Below are positions 30,400 to 41,500 of a stretch of DNA of 64,000 nt, piece after piece. Under the pieces are notes generated by a model, which made no database searches, was not told where the DNA came from, and saw only the letters and a program-made list of their open reading frames with translations. The stretch's first letter is position 1. The number at the start of each line of letters is the position of its first letter. The position numbers and the translations under genes were made by a program. The DNA is from Xenorhabdus thuongxuanensis (GTDB lineage Bacteria > Pseudomonadota > Gammaproteobacteria > Enterobacterales > Enterobacteriaceae). The stretch covers positions 25,939-89,938 of the forward strand of contig NZ_MKGR01000002.1 of NCBI RefSeq assembly GCF_001908095.1, in the 5' to 3' direction.

Positions 30400-31696
30400 T
30401 ATTTCACAAATTCCTCAAGTCACGTCACCACTGATGACGTGGCTTTCCTATCTGGGAAACCTGCATACCAAAGCCATTGATATGGGGCTTGAGCGTGTGG
30501 GTAAGCTAGGTCGTCAGTTAGGCTTATTGAATCCGGCACTAAAAGTTATCACGGTATCAGGCACCAATGGCAAGGGAACCACTTGCCATACCCTGGAATC
30601 TATTTTTCTGGCTGCCGGGCTTAAAGTCGGTGTGTACAGTTCCCCGCACTTAGTACGCTACACCGAAAGGGTGCGTATTCAGGGGAAAGAACCCGCGGAA
30701 CAAGACTTTTGCCGGGTATTTGCTGCGATTGAAGCTCAGCGTGGCGACATCTCATTAACCTATTTTGAATATGGGACGTTGGCAGCATTACAGCTTTTTA
30801 AAGAAGCGGAGCTTGATGTTGTAATTTTGGAAGTTGGGCTGGGTGGACGTTTGGATGCCACCAATATCGTTGATGCCGATATTGCCGCAATCACCAGTAT
30901 TGCACTGGATCATACGGATTGGTTGGGCGCAGATCGCGAACACATTGGCCGTGAAAAAGCGGGTATTTTCCGCCGTGGACACTTTGCGGTGGTGGGTGAA
31001 TATGATATGCCTCACTCAATTGCTGAAGTTGCGGATGAATTGGGTGCGAAGCTCTTTCGTTGTGGCTTTGATTGGCATTTCTCACAGAATGAAAATAGCT
31101 GGAACTGGCTAAGCGGTAATCAGCAATTCAATGAATTACCTTTACCTAATTTGCCATTGGCAAATGCCGCGACTGCAATGGGGGTGATTCATTGCTTGTT
31201 GCAGCAGGATGACAAAATCAGCCGAGCCATTGATGAACAAGCAATCTGTGAAGGGCTAAGAAATGCGCAATTACCAGGGCGTTTCCAAATTATCAGGGAA
31301 AATCCGTTGGTCATTTTGGATGTGGCTCATAATCCACATGCTGCGGGCTATCTAGTGCAAAAACTGGCAGAACTACCTCGCTTACCAGACAGTAAGATTC
31401 GTGGTGTAGTTGGTATGTTGGGAGATAAAGACATTGCAGGTACACTTGCTTGCCTTTCTCAACAGATTGATGAATGGTATTGCGCATCGTTGCATGAATT
31501 GAGGGGAGCAGAGGCCGAAGAACTGTCTGGACATCTTGTGCAGGCTCGGACTCGGACATTCTCCGAAGTCAAAACAGCCTGGCAGCAGGCAATAGAAGAC
31601 GCATCGGTGCAAGATATTATTGTGGTTTGTGGCTCTTTCCACACTGTCGCACATGTTATGGAAGCACTGGAGGAGGGCAAGGAAAGTGGCCAGTAA
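30392..31696 (+). CDS. folC: Bifunctional folylpolyglutamate/dihydrofolate synthase FolC
   Basis: 434 codons. It adds glutamate to dihydropteroate to form dihydrofolate and extends the polyglutamate tail of folates. The P-loop [11 protein letters not shown] lies at about residues 55-65, and the Mur-ligase family motifs [12 protein letters not shown] and [10 protein letters not shown] follow. It overlaps accD at its 5' end and dedD at its 3' end, a tight translational chain conserved in enterics. Confidence 0.95.
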   Translation: MSDISQIPQVTSPLMTWLSYLGNLHTKAIDMGLERVGKLGRQLGLLNPALKVITVSGTNGKGTTCHTLESIFLAAGLKVGVYSSPHLVRYTERVRIQGKEPAEQDFCRVFAAIEAQRGDISLTYFEYGTLAALQLFKEAELDVVILEVGLGGRLDATNIVDADIAAITSIALDHTDWLGADREHIGREKAGIFRRGHFAVVGEYDMPHSIAEVADELGAKLFRCGFDWHFSQNENSWNWLSGNQQFNELPLPNLPLANAATAMGVIHCLLQQDDKISRAIDEQAICEGLRNAQLPGRFQIIRENPLVILDVAHNPHAAGYLVQKLAELPRLPDSKIRGVVGMLGDKDIAGTLACLSQQIDEWYCASLHELRGAEAEELSGHLVQARTRTFSEVKTAWQQAIEDASVQDIIVVCGSFHTVAHVMEALEEGKESGQ

Positions 31697-32369
31697 ATTC
31701 CAAAATCGCTTGGTTGGTGCCATTGCTCTTGTCGCATTGGGCGTGATTGTTCTGCCTATGATCTTTGATGGTGATAAGAAATATAACGAAGATCAATTTG
31801 CTTCGATTCCTTTGGTGCCAAAACCTGGCGATGAAGAAGATGTTGACTCGATCCCACCATTGACACAAAACATGCCATCTACACCGCCCGAAGGTGCTGC
31901 ACAAGCAATGCAATCACAGGAGCAAGAGCCAGATATAGACATGTTGTCCAGGCCATCGCCTTCAGAGCCAATAACAGCACCTCCTGTCACTGTTACTCAA
32001 GCTCCTAAAACAGCAGTGGAACCTGAGTCATCTCCTCAACAAAAAGCGGAAACTAAGCCACAGGTTAAACCTGAACCTCGCGTTGAAAGCAAGCCGGAAA
32101 CTAAAAAGCCAACAGAACAGCCTCCTCAGGCAACAGCATATGTTGTTCAGCTTGGTGCATTAAAAAATGCGGATAAGGTTGACGAAATAGTGGCAAGGCT
32201 GCGTCTTTCTGGGCATCAGGTATATACAGTTCCTTCTTCACCGATACAGGGACAATTAACTCGGATCTATGTAGGGCCGAATGCATCAAGGCAGACATTG
32301 GAATCTGTTTTGTCCGAATTGAAGGAACTTACAGGGTTACAAGGGCAGATCAAAAACTATCAGCCATAA
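31686..32369 (+). CDS. dedD: DedD, SPOR-domain cell division protein
   Basis: 227 codons from a GTG at 31686, chosen because the protein then starts [10 protein letters not shown] as in E. coli and purine-rich AGGAGG/AAGGAAA precedes it. It has a short cytoplasmic N-terminus, one membrane helix (LVGAIALVALGVIVLPMIF), a long proline/glutamate/lysine-rich periplasmic linker, and a C-terminal SPOR domain (YVVQLGALKNADKV to the end). The SPOR domain binds denuded septal peptidoglycan. The start overlaps folC by 11 bases. Confidence 0.93.
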   Translation: MASKFQNRLVGAIALVALGVIVLPMIFDGDKKYNEDQFASIPLVPKPGDEEDVDSIPPLTQNMPSTPPEGAAQAMQSQEQEPDIDMLSRPSPSEPITAPPVTVTQAPKTAVEPESSPQQKAETKPQVKPEPRVESKPETKKPTEQPPQATAYVVQLGALKNADKVDEIVARLRLSGHQVYTVPSSPIQGQLTRIYVGPNASRQTLESVLSELKELTGLQGQIKNYQP

Positions 32370-32437
32370 TTCGATTGGCCTTTATGAGGAGTGTGAAGCG
32401 CATAAGGGTTAATTTTCAGTAGAGTGATGAATCTACT

Positions 32438-32466
32438 ACGCAAACGTTTTCGTTTTCTGTTAGAAT
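32438..32466 (+). promoter_or_regulatory. cvpA-purF promoter with PurR box
   Basis: ACGCAAACGTTTTCGT (32438-32453) differs from the PurR consensus at a single base of 16. A TAGAAT -10 hexamer lies at 32461-32466, so bound PurR would cover the -35 region. The same arrangement controls cvpA-purF in E. coli. Confidence 0.9.
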
Positions 32467-32508
32467 GCGCCCGACTTGAATGTCGGGAGCCTGTTTTTGG
32501 ATTAAAAT

Positions 32509-32997
32509 ATGGTCTGGATTGATTATACGATTATTGCCATTATTGGTTTCTCGGCACTGGTTAGCTTGATTCGTGGTTTTGTTCGCGAAGCGCTCTCCCT
32601 GATAACGTGGGGCTGTGCTTTCTTTGTTGCAAGCCACTTCTATACTTACTTGGCGGCCTATTTGACCCGCCTTGAAGATGAACTGGTGCGCAATGGGGTA
32701 GCGATTGCTATCCTATTTATTGCAACACTGATTGTTGGCGCGGTAGTAAACTATGTCATTGGTTCACTTGTTCAGCGAACGGGCCTGTCAGGTACTGATC
32801 GGGTTCTGGGGATCTGCTTTGGGGCTTTGCGTGGTGTCTTGGTGGTCTCTGCTATTTTGTTTATTGCGGACTCTTTCACGCCACTGCCCAAAAGTCAGGA
32901 TTGGCAACAATCACAACTGATCCCACAGTTTAGTCAAATTATCAGGTGGTTTTTTGACTACCTACAAAATGCGTCGAGTTTCCTGCCGGAGAGATAA
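32509..32997 (+). CDS. cvpA: CvpA, colicin V production family membrane protein
   Basis: 162 codons with four predicted membrane helices and the family N-terminus [29 protein letters not shown], of which the [21 protein letters not shown] stretch is the most conserved. In enterics CvpA supports envelope integrity against bile and some antibiotics; the molecular activity is not settled. It is the first gene of a PurR-controlled cvpA-purF unit, 32 bp ahead of purF. Confidence 0.93.
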   Translation: MVWIDYTIIAIIGFSALVSLIRGFVREALSLITWGCAFFVASHFYTYLAAYLTRLEDELVRNGVAIAILFIATLIVGAVVNYVIGSLVQRTGLSGTDRVLGICFGALRGVLVVSAILFIADSFTPLPKSQDWQQSQLIPQFSQIIRWFFDYLQNASSFLPER

Positions 32998-33029
32998 CGC
33001 TCTCCGCTTGGCTGATGAGGAAAGGCTAC

Positions 33030-34547
33030 ATGTGCGGTATTGTCGGTATCGTCGGTTTTACACCGGTTAACCAGTCGATTTATGATGCATTGACGGTGCT
33101 TCAGCACCGTGGACAAGATGCAGCAGGTATTGCAACTATTGATGGTAACAATGGGTTTCGTTTACGTAAGGCTAATGGCTTAGTCAAGGATGTGTTTGAA
33201 ACACGGCACATGTTACGTTTACAGGGAACCGTCGGAATTGGGCATGTCCGTTATCCTACGGCGGGCAGTTCCAGTGCATCTGAGGCGCAGCCCTTTTATG
33301 TGAATTCTCCTTTTGGTATCACGTTGGCACATAACGGCAATCTGACAAACGCACATGAATTGAAAAAAATGCTGTTTGAAAATGCCCGCCGTCATGTCAA
33401 CACAACCTCAGATTCCGAAATTCTACTGAATATTTTTGCCAATGAATTATCCCAATTTCCACATTTCCCATTAGAGCCTGATGATGTTTTCTCAGCAGTC
33501 TCAAAAATGCACAAAAAAATTCGTGGAGCTTACGCTTGTGTTGCCATGATTATTGGGCATGGAGTGGTGGCTTTTCGTGATCCACATGGCATTCGTCCTC
33601 TGGTGTTGGGAAAGAAAACACTGGAAGATGGTCGCAATGAATACATGGTGGCATCGGAAAGTGTGGCGCTGGATACATTGGGTTTTGAGTTCCTGCGTGA
33701 TGTGGCTTCTGGGGAAGCGATTTATATCACTGAAAACGGGCAACTGTTTACTCGCCAGTGCGCAGAAAATCCGTCATTAACACCTTGTTTGTTTGAATTT
33801 GTCTATTTCGCTCGCCCGGATTCCTTTATTGACAAGGTTTCGGTATATAATGCACGGTTGCGGATGGGGCGAAAATTAGGGGAAAAAATTGCTCGTGAAT
33901 GGGAAGACTTACATATTGATGTCGTTATTCCCGTGCCGGAAACCTCTTGTGATATCGCCCTGGAAATCGCCCATATTCTGGATAAGCCCTATCGTCAGGG
34001 ATTTGTTAAAAACCGTTATGTAGGGCGTACCTTTATCATGCCTGGTCAGCAGGAGAGACGTAAATCCGTTCGTCGTAAACTGAATGCTAATCGCGCTGAA
34101 TTCCGGGGTAAAAATGTCTTACTGGTGGATGATTCCATTGTGCGTGGAACCACTTCTGAACAGATTGTTGAACTGGCACGTGAAGCGGGAGCCAAGAAAG
34201 TCTACTTTGCTTCGGCAGCACCAGAAGTTCGCTTCCCGAATGTTTATGGTATTGATATGCCGAATGCCAATGAACTGATTGCCCACGGCCGAGAAGTGGA
34301 TGAAATTCGTCAGATCATTGGTGCTGATGCGCTGATATACCAAAACCTTCACGATCTTGTCCAGGCGGTCAGGGAAGAAAACCCTGATATTGAAAAATTC
34401 GAATGTTCCGTATTCGATGGTATCTATGTCACAAAAGATATTGACCAGTGTTACCTCGACTATCTGGAAAATCTACGTAAAGACGATGCCATGAAAGTGC
34501 GTGGACAGGGCGAAATAGAGAATCTGGAAATATATAATGAAGGATAA
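33030..34547 (+). CDS. purF: Amidophosphoribosyltransferase PurF
   Basis: 505 codons from the ATG at 33030, the same length as in E. coli; GAGGAAAG lies just upstream. The start is fixed by the need for the nucleophile Cys2 to become N-terminal (MCGIVGIVG). It makes 5-phosphoribosylamine from PRPP and glutamine, the first step of purine synthesis. The N-terminal half is the Ntn glutaminase domain ([11 protein letters not shown]). The C-terminal half is the phosphoribosyltransferase, with the PRPP loop [14 protein letters not shown]. It is probably regulated by PurR. Confidence 0.97.
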   Translation: MCGIVGIVGFTPVNQSIYDALTVLQHRGQDAAGIATIDGNNGFRLRKANGLVKDVFETRHMLRLQGTVGIGHVRYPTAGSSSASEAQPFYVNSPFGITLAHNGNLTNAHELKKMLFENARRHVNTTSDSEILLNIFANELSQFPHFPLEPDDVFSAVSKMHKKIRGAYACVAMIIGHGVVAFRDPHGIRPLVLGKKTLEDGRNEYMVASESVALDTLGFEFLRDVASGEAIYITENGQLFTRQCAENPSLTPCLFEFVYFARPDSFIDKVSVYNARLRMGRKLGEKIAREWEDLHIDVVIPVPETSCDIALEIAHILDKPYRQGFVKNRYVGRTFIMPGQQERRKSVRRKLNANRAEFRGKNVLLVDDSIVRGTTSEQIVELAREAGAKKVYFASAAPEVRFPNVYGIDMPNANELIAHGREVDEIRQIIGADALIYQNLHDLVQAVREENPDIEKFECSVFDGIYVTKDIDQCYLDYLENLRKDDAMKVRGQGEIENLEIYNEG

Positions 34548-34589
34548 TATTATTATCATGTAGTTATAGCCAGAATCCCAGAGGAAAAC

Positions 34590-35180
34590 ATGAAGAAATT
34601 GATTGTCGGGCTGACCGGAGCGAGTGGTGCGATTTATGGCGTCAGGTTGCTGCAAGTTTTGCGGCCAATAGAAGGCATTGAAACGCATTTAGTGATCAGT
34701 CAATCAGCTCGGCAGACTCTGGCATTGGAGACGGACTATACGTTGCGAGATGTACAAGCTTTGGCAGATGTTGTACATGACAATCGTGATATTGCCGCAT
34801 CCATTTCCTCTGGCTCTTTTAAGACATTGGGTATGGTGATTTTGCCTTGCTCCATAAAAACCCTATCAGGAATTGTGCATAGTTACACTGACGGCTTAAT
34901 TACCCGTGCTGCAGATGTTGTTTTGAAAGAGAAGCGCAAACTCGTGTTAGGAGTGAGGGAAACCCCCTTGCACTTGGGGCACTTGAGGTTAATGGTGCAG
35001 GCCGCCGAAATTGGGGCGGTGATCATGCCACCAGTTCCCGCATTTTATCATCGTCCTGAACATATTCAGGATATCATCGACCAGACGGTTAACCGTGTGC
35101 TTGATCAATTTGATATTGACTTGCCAGAAGATCTGTTTAGCCGTTGGCAGGGCGCTAAACCCATTGAGTGTGGCATTTAA
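34590..35180 (+). CDS. ubiX: Flavin prenyltransferase UbiX
   Basis: 196 codons. It prenylates reduced FMN with dimethylallyl phosphate to make the prenylated flavin cofactor used by the decarboxylase UbiD in ubiquinone synthesis. The N-terminal flavin-binding motif IVGLTGASGAIYGVRLL and the conserved LGVRETPLHLGHLR and PPVPAFYHRP segments are present. It follows purF by 42 bp, as in E. coli. The argT-hisJQMP genes that come next in E. coli are absent. Confidence 0.95.
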   Translation: MKKLIVGLTGASGAIYGVRLLQVLRPIEGIETHLVISQSARQTLALETDYTLRDVQALADVVHDNRDIAASISSGSFKTLGMVILPCSIKTLSGIVHSYTDGLITRAADVVLKEKRKLVLGVRETPLHLGHLRLMVQAAEIGAVIMPPVPAFYHRPEHIQDIIDQTVNRVLDQFDIDLPEDLFSRWQGAKPIECGI

Positions 35181-35186
35181 GTGAAT

Positions 35187-35223
35187 CAATATGCTGTTGT
35201 GAATAAACCACAACAGCATATTG
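35187..35223. terminator. Long perfect hairpin between ubiX and yfcH
   Basis: CAATATGCTGTTGTG (35187-35201) and its exact complement CACAACAGCATATTG (35209-35223) form a 15-bp stem with a 7-nt loop between two converging genes. T-runs are weak on both sides, but position and stability favour a bidirectional terminator. Confidence 0.75.
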
Positions 35224-35257
35224 TTAATGACCTTATTCTTATTCTGAATGTATCAGA

Positions 35258-36172
35258 TTAGCAAACATTGTCCTTTTCCTTCATTACATCTTGCAAGGCT
35301 TCTTCCAATTGAAAATAACGGAAACCAAATCCAGCTTCTTCCAGTTTTTTGGGAATGGCTTGTTGACCACCTAAGACTAACTCTGCGGCTTCTCCCATCA
35401 TTGCTTTTAACACAAATGCAGGAATGCGTATAAACGCAGGACGATGTAATACAGTGGCGAGCGTGGCACTAAACAGCTCATTATGAACCGGATAAGGAGA
35501 TGTCATATTAAAGGGGCCATATAGCTCAGGTGATATCAGCAGGTAATAGATCCCATTGACCATGTCGTCAATGTGTATCCATGGCATATACTGCTTGCCA
35601 TTGCCGATTGCTCCCCCTAACCCCAGCCGAAATAGTGGCAGCATTTTTTGCAACGCCCCTCCTTTGGGAGCTAATACAATGCCTGTACGTAACAAACATA
35701 CACGGGTTTTATCACTTTGGGCTTGTAGAGCAAGCTGCTCCCAGCGTTCACAAAGCTGATGGGCAAATTCATTGTGAGGAAGCTCGTTTTCAGTAACGAC
35801 TGATTGTCCCTGATCGCCATAATAGCCAACGGCTGAACCGGAAATAAATACAGATGGCGGAGGTTCACTGGCCTTGATTAGCTTGCTCAATTGTTCAGTG
35901 ATCTGCCAGCGGCTTTGACAAAGTTTCTCTTTTTGTTTCGGTGTCCATCGTCTATTGATAATAGGCTCGCCAGCAAGATTGATAACAGCATCAAAGCCAT
36001 CAAGATCATGTTGGTCATTTAGCGTTGTCCAACATTCAACGCGATCAGAAAACAGTGAATACACCTTTTGTGGTGAACGACTTAAAATGGTGATGGAATG
36101 GGAGAGAGAAATCAACTGACAGGTTAAGCGATGACCAATTAACCCTGTTCCCCCTGTAATTAAGATACGCAT
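35258..36172 (-). CDS. yfcH: YfcH, SDR-type NAD(P)-dependent epimerase family protein
   Basis: 304 codons from the ATG at 36172, with GGGGGTGG upstream. This start places the Rossmann motif ([14 protein letters not shown]) at the N-terminus, as the TIGR01777/SulA-like epimerase family requires. The catalytic region [10 protein letters not shown] and the C-terminal DUF1731 domain are present. The substrate is unknown. It converges on ubiX and keeps its E. coli relation to yfcG and yfcD, although the his transport genes are gone. Confidence 0.92.
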   Translation of the reverse strand: MRILITGGTGLIGHRLTCQLISLSHSITILSRSPQKVYSLFSDRVECWTTLNDQHDLDGFDAVINLAGEPIINRRWTPKQKEKLCQSRWQITEQLSKLIKASEPPPSVFISGSAVGYYGDQGQSVVTENELPHNEFAHQLCERWEQLALQAQSDKTRVCLLRTGIVLAPKGGALQKMLPLFRLGLGGAIGNGKQYMPWIHIDDMVNGIYYLLISPELYGPFNMTSPYPVHNELFSATLATVLHRPAFIRIPAFVLKAMMGEAAELVLGGQQAIPKKLEEAGFGFRYFQLEEALQDVMKEKDNVC

Positions 36173-36227
36173 AGCCACCCCCTGTAACAAAAGATAATTG
36201 TGTATTGACTATAACAAGGGATGACTT

Positions 36228-36251
36228 AAGTAGCAGCGAAATATGCTGCTA
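36228..36251. repeat. Small hairpin upstream of yfcH sharing a core with 10010
   Basis: TAGCAGC (36231-36237) and GCTGCTA (36245-36251) form a 7-bp stem with a 7-nt loop. The left side AAGTAGCAGC matches the segment near 10008-10018, so the two may be remnants of one dispersed intergenic repeat family. Confidence 0.35.
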
Positions 36252-36319
36252 ACTGTTATCAATATCAAGTTTTATGGTGAAAAGTATCGTCATCAGATGA
36301 ATTTCTTACATATATGGAG

Positions 36320-36940
36320 TTAAGCTTCCTTATAGGCTGTTTGTGTCGCAGGGCGTTGGCTGATCTTATCCAGCCATTTAGCAACCGCCGGATAATCCTG
36401 TAGGTCGATTTTTTGGTATTCATAGCATCTCGCCCACGGATAAGTGGCAATATCTGCGATGCTGTATTCGTTTCCTCCGAGATAAGCCGTTTTTTCCAGT
36501 TGAGTATTTAGCACCTTGTATAAACGTTTTGATTCTTCCACATATCGATTAATGGCATAGGGTACAACTTCTGGAGCATAGTGGTTGAAATGGTGATTTT
36601 GACCGAGCATTGGGCCAAAGCCGGCAACTTGCCAAAACAGCCATTGCAATTGTTCGGTACGTTCACGTAAGTCTTTGCTTAATAACTGGCCTGTTTTGTT
36701 TGCCAGATAAAGTAAAATGGCCCCCGATTCGAAGATAGAGATAGGCTCTCCCCCATTGGCGGGTCGATGATCAACAATAGCTGGGATTTTGTTATTGGGT
36801 GAAATGGCAAGAAATTCAGGTTTGAATTGTTCGCCAGTACTGATATTGATGGGGTAGGTAGTGTAAGGAATACCGGCTTCCTCAAGAAAAAGGGTGATTT
36901 TATAGCCATTTGGGGTTGGAGCATAGTATAGATCTATCAT
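36320..36940 (-). CDS. yfcG: YfcG, glutathione-dependent disulfide-bond oxidoreductase
   Basis: 206 codons. It is a glutathione transferase-fold protein of the Nu class. The thioredoxin-like N-terminal domain begins IDLYYAPTPNGYKITLFLEEA, with the Thr-Pro-Asn motif that Nu-class enzymes use for glutathione disulfide binding. The conserved NKIPAIVDH and ESGAILLYLA segments follow, then the helical C-terminal domain (GQNHHFNHYAPE). E. coli YfcG reduces disulfides. The protein is a little shorter at the C-terminus than E. coli YfcG (about 215). Confidence 0.92.
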   Translation of the reverse strand: MIDLYYAPTPNGYKITLFLEEAGIPYTTYPINISTGEQFKPEFLAISPNNKIPAIVDHRPANGGEPISIFESGAILLYLANKTGQLLSKDLRERTEQLQWLFWQVAGFGPMLGQNHHFNHYAPEVVPYAINRYVEESKRLYKVLNTQLEKTAYLGGNEYSIADIATYPWARCYEYQKIDLQDYPAVAKWLDKISQRPATQTAYKEA

Positions 36941-37064
36941 ATAACCTCCAGCAATAATAACTTTCTGAAAAATGTAGCGATGTTACCTTACCATCGTTTG
37001 TTTATAAATGTTATAAATTTACTGCAAAAAGTAACATGCGACTCATTGATAAAAGGTTTTTAGA

Positions 37065-37583
37065 ATGATGCAAGAAAAATCAGCCAATATTGAATGGATT
37101 GACATCGTCAATGAAGGAAATGAAGTCATTGCGCAATCGACTCGTCAGCAGATGAGAGCGCAAAATTTGAGGCATCGTGCTACTTATATTGTTGTACATG
37201 ATGGGATGGGCAAAATTCTGGTTCAGCATCGTACAGAAACGAAAGATTTTTATCCGGGAAAACTGGATGCAACGGCAGGCGGTGTTGTGATGGCGGGAGA
37301 AACTTTGCTTGAGTCTGCGCGGCGGGAAGCCGAAGAGGAATTGGGAATTGCAGGTGTTCCTTTTGCCGAACATGGGGTTTTTTATTATGAAGAGAACACT
37401 TGCCGTATATGGGGTGGTTTGTTCAGTTGTGTCAGTCATGGGCCATTTGCATTGCAGGAAGAAGAAGTCGCCGCAGTTTATTGGTTAACGCCACAAGAGA
37501 TCACGGCGCGTTGTGATGAATTCACTCAGGATTCACTGAAAGCGCTCTCTTTATGGTTAGCACGTAACAATCAAGTGGAGTAG
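37065..37583 (+). CDS. yfcD: YfcD, Nudix hydrolase
   Basis: 172 codons. The Nudix box is complete ([18 protein letters not shown] then EEELG, about residues 70-92), so the metal-binding glutamates are present. The family includes isopentenyl-diphosphate isomerase-like and nucleotide-hydrolysing members; the substrate of YfcD is unknown. The start is ATGATG at 37065/37068, and either may be used. It is the last backbone gene before the peptide locus. Confidence 0.9.
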   Translation: MMQEKSANIEWIDIVNEGNEVIAQSTRQQMRAQNLRHRATYIVVHDGMGKILVQHRTETKDFYPGKLDATAGGVVMAGETLLESARREAEEELGIAGVPFAEHGVFYYEENTCRIWGGLFSCVSHGPFALQEEEVAAVYWLTPQEITARCDEFTQDSLKALSLWLARNNQVE

Positions 37584-37589
37584 TTTATC

Positions 37590-37629
37590 AGGGGGATGTC
37601 TATTTACAAAACATACCCCTTTTTTATTG
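37590..37629 (+). terminator. Terminator after yfcD
   Basis: AGGGGGATGT (37590-37599) pairs with ACATACCCCT (37611-37620) with one internal mismatch, followed by a T-run (TTTTTATT). It closes the backbone before the accessory region. Confidence 0.85.
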
Positions 37630-37685
37630 CATGCTTTGTTATTTTATGAAAATTAATAAATATCTAATTTGGTATTCCACTATTA

Positions 37686-38303
37686 TTAATTAAATTTCCC
37701 CAGAAAGAATTTAAAATGATAACCATCTATTTTTTCAAACCGTATGTGGGGTGGTTTAGTTGTATCATAAGTAATTATTTCAAGGCCGTGATCATCATGT
37801 TTAAAATAGACAGCTCCTTGAGTGACCGGAATATTCTTCTGATCAAATACGACAACGAATGCTACATACTGTAGACCATCTTTGGGAATTAACCCGACTA
37901 TTTCATAGTCTCCATTTGAATAGCAATCTACGGGATTGGGAATTTTATAGGTTTGAATATGAGCTCTGAATATTTGATCAACACCTGATTCATTAATCAA
38001 TTTTACCGCGAGTAAATCACGGTTTGCGGGTGATACAATAAATTTTGATAATCCTTGAATATCGCTGATATCTGGTTGGCTTGTATCCCATTCACGGTAA
38101 ATTTGTCCTGCTTGACTATCATTGCCATGTCGCCAAGCGAATACGATCGAATTTGTTCCAATTTTAACGGAACGAAACTTATCATTTAATGGAGTACCAA
38201 TTAAATTAACTTCCTGACTATTTTCTGAATATGCATAAATATCCCCGCTATAATTCTTTTCAGTATAGAATATAGCGCCATGAATTAATTTATCTTTAGA
38301 CAT
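37686..38303 (-). CDS. Crystallin-like protein of unknown function
   Basis: 205 codons. Not recognised as a named gene. The first 60-80 residues (GAIFYTEKNYSGDIYAYSEN, then a repeat unit ending FAWRHGND) have the look of a beta/gamma-crystallin Greek-key motif: an aromatic-rich Y/FxxxxYxG turn and short strands. The rest is beta-rich with no known motif. No signal peptide or membrane helix is visible. AAGGAA lies before the start. It is a single gene between yfcD and the pax terminators, AT-rich like the pax flanks, so probably part of the acquired region. Two terminators separate it from paxC. Confidence 0.6.
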   Translation of the reverse strand: MSKDKLIHGAIFYTEKNYSGDIYAYSENSQEVNLIGTPLNDKFRSVKIGTNSIVFAWRHGNDSQAGQIYREWDTSQPDISDIQGLSKFIVSPANRDLLAVKLINESGVDQIFRAHIQTYKIPNPVDCYSNGDYEIVGLIPKDGLQYVAFVVVFDQKNIPVTQGAVYFKHDDHGLEIITYDTTKPPHIRFEKIDGYHFKFFLGKFN

Positions 38304-38524
38304 AATGAATTTTTTCCTTATGTTTGATAACTGAGGTGAATAACTAGAATAAAGGAGTGGATTTATATGTCAAGGTGAGGGGTAGCTCTTATGTTGAATC
38401 TGGGTTTTAAAAATTATTTATTTAGTTTTGTATTATTTTTGATTAATAAATAACACTGTTTAAATTTGTAATGTTTATTTTTGTTTTGTTTTTATCACTA
38501 TTTTTTATTTTGATTTCCTGAGAT

Positions 38525-38556
38525 AAAAAACTTCGCTATTTTCAACGAAGTTTTTT
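38525..38556. terminator. Outer terminator at the 3' end of the pax operon
   Basis: AAAAAACTTCG (38525-38535) and CGAAGTTTTTT (38546-38556) form an 11-bp stem with a 10-nt loop and T-runs on both strands. It acts for paxC on the minus strand and is in tandem with the hairpin at 38566-38582. Confidence 0.85.
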
Positions 38557-38565
38557 AGTGAATAA

Positions 38566-38582
38566 GGCAGCCATTAGCTGCC
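38566..38582 (-). terminator. First hairpin after the paxC stop
   Basis: GGCAGC and GCTGCC pair (6 bp, 5-nt loop) immediately downstream of the paxC stop codon, followed on the minus strand by TTATTC and then by the stronger terminator at 38525-38556. Confidence 0.6.
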
Positions 38583-38588
38583 AGAAAT

Positions 38589-41500
38589 TTATGAGATTAT
38601 ATTTACACCCGCTATGGCCGATGCTAACCCTTGAACGAAAGGTTGACGCATAATGGTGATGTGATTACCGGATAAAGTTTCAGAGATAACTTTTCCAGCC
38701 ACCAGTGTTTGCCATCCATCAATAATGCTTTCGGTTTGGCCTTCATAATCTTGGCTATCGCTAGCCAGAAACAGATGGAGTGTTCCGGGATAGCGTTCTT
38801 GCGGCTGATAAGTTGCCAAATAGTGCATTTTGAAGACGCGTAAATGAGCCGAGATTTCCTTAGATTCAAGTTGAGGAGGCAAGAGTTTCTCTTCAATGAG
38901 ACGAAGTCGCAAGTTATCGAGTTGCGCTTCTTCTGTCATGGATTGAAATTCTTCTTCGGTAAAGTTTTCCTCTGTTCCCTCTAATGCAGCAAACGCATTG
39001 CCAAACTCGGCCAGCCAGCGGCTATGAGACCATTCTGACTCGATCTTTTGGGTTACGCCCTCCAGAGGGGATTCGCTATCGACTAAAGCCAGTAAGCCAA
39101 TGCTTTCACCCTGTTGGAGGAGTTGTCGAGCCATTTCGAATGCGAGCCAGCCTCCGAAAGAGTGTCCACCTAAGTAATAAGGGCCAGTTGGTTGAACTTT
39201 CTTAAGATCATCGATCATAACACTGGCTATTGCTTCAAGGCTGTTCATCTCAAGGTATAGTGGGGGATCGTTGCGTCCATCTAACTCTGGTAATTGCATA
39301 CCCCAAACGGAATAAGCACCTTCCAATGCTGTCGCCAATTCCCGTAAATAGAGCACATGCCCTCCGGCGCCGGGAGCAAAGAACAGCGGTGTTGCTTTGA
39401 GGTTTCGAGACAGGCCGACCATAGAACCCACATAGATATTCTCTCGATCTTCAATGGCGTTGGCTTGTTCTTTGATAGTGGTAAACGTCATCAAGCTCGC
39501 CATCATATTCTGCTGAAGCCCAAGTTTTTCTATTGCCAAAGAGCAGGCTTTCAAAATAAGCAGTGAATGTCCTCCTAACTCAAAGAAATGGTCATGGCGG
39601 CTGACACGCTCTAATCCGAGCAGATCTTGCCAAATTTGAGCCAGTGTTATCTCAATCTCACCTTGGGGGGCTTCATAATCACGGGCTATGATGGCAGATT
39701 GATCGGGAGCAGGGAATGCCTGACGGTCGATTTTGCCATTAGAGGTAAGCGGGAAAGCGTCAAGGGTTACAAATGCACTGGGCAGCATATACTCGGCAAG
39801 ATGCTGAGCAAGTTGCTGACGCAGTTCACTGGGAACCAAGTTGACACCGGATTCAGGCTGAATATATGCGACAAGACGTTTATCATCAGGTGTTATTTCC
39901 CGAACCAGAACAATGGCTTCCTGCACTCCCTGACATTGCGCCAGACGAGTTTCTATTTCACCCAATTCAATGCGGAAGCCACGGATCTTAACCTGAAAGT
40001 CATTGCGCCCTAAATATTCAATCGCCCCATTGGGCAACCAACGCCCCAGATCGCCAGTTTTGTACATGCGGGCATCGTGCTGTTCGCTAAACGGATCAGC
40101 CACAAATTTTTCTGCTGTCAGATCGGGACGATTGAGATAGCCACGGGCCACACCTGCACCAGCAATATGAATTTCACCACTGACACCTAGAGGAACCGGC
40201 TTCCCAAAGGCATCCAGAATATAAATGCGAGTATTGGGTAGTGGGTAACCAATCGGGATAACGTCAGTCAATTCAGGCGAATCTTGACTATTATCATTGA
40301 GGGTTAAGGTGGTGGCAATCACCGTGGTTTCGGTAGGGCCATAAGAGTTAATCCAGCGGCAGGATTGCGTTTCTGGTATAGATTGCCAATTAAGCAAATG
40401 GCGTAGTTCCGCTTTCTCACCACCGACAATAACTGTGCGCAGGTATTGGCCGAAACCACTGCGTCCTGCCATCATCTCTTGTACCCATTGATGCCAGAAG
40501 GCGGTGGGCATATCCATGATAGTGATTTTCTGCTTATTTAACAGATCGACAAATTCTGCATCCGGTACGCGGATATGCGCAGGGCGCAGAACCAGTGTTG
40601 CTCCCGATGCCAGGGTGGGGAAAATATCGGATACCGAGGTATCAAAGGCGATGGTTGCAAATTGCAGGATACGATCCCCCAATTGTGGTTCGCTGGTCTG
40701 GCGCTGGGCATGGATAAAGTTCACCACATTGCGGTGCTCCAGCATCACGCCTTTGGGTTGTCCGGTGGAGCCGGAAGTATAGATGACATAGGCCAGATGG
40801 TGTGGTTGAAGTTGAACATCAGGATTATGTATTGGTTGTTTTGCCACGTTATTTCGCTGGGTTTCATCGTCCAGCAGCCAGACAGGCATGTCTGATATTG
40901 GCAACAGTCCCTGCAAATGTTGCTGCGTCAGCAATAATACGGGTTTGCTGTCCGACAACTGGTAGGCCAGGCGTTCGGCTGGGTATTCCGGATCGAGCGG
41001 AATATAGCCGGCCCCCGCTTTAAGGATAGCGTACAGGCCAATAATTAAATCCAGACTGCGCTCAATACAAATCGCGATGAGATCATCGGGGCGTACACCC
41101 GCTGCAATCAGTTGGTGTGCCAGTTGGTTAGCATGGCGGTTCAGTGCCGCATAACTCAATTCGCTTTCGCCAAAGACCAACGCAATCGCATCCGGTGTGT
41201 GCGCTACCTGTTGTTCGAACAGTTGATGGATTAATCTGTTCTGCGGATAGTCTATCGCCGTATTGTTAAAACCCTCCAGTAATTGGGTACGTTCGGCCAG
41301 TGGCAAGATATCGATCGTGTGGATAGGTTGCTCAGGCGCATATCGCAGTGCAGCCACAATGCCTTTTAAAGCTGTCTTCATATAGGCATTAATGCGTACA
41401 GGATCAACATGCTGGCTGCATTGTGCCGTCAGCGAAAATCCGTCATCAAAATCATCCACATCCAGTGACAAAGGGTAGTTACTGCGCTCTTCACTGTCCA

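Noticed and set aside
31620-31685. ATG start of dedD deep inside folC
   Set aside because: The GTG at 31686 gives the conserved [11 protein letters not shown]-terminus and has a purine-rich site.
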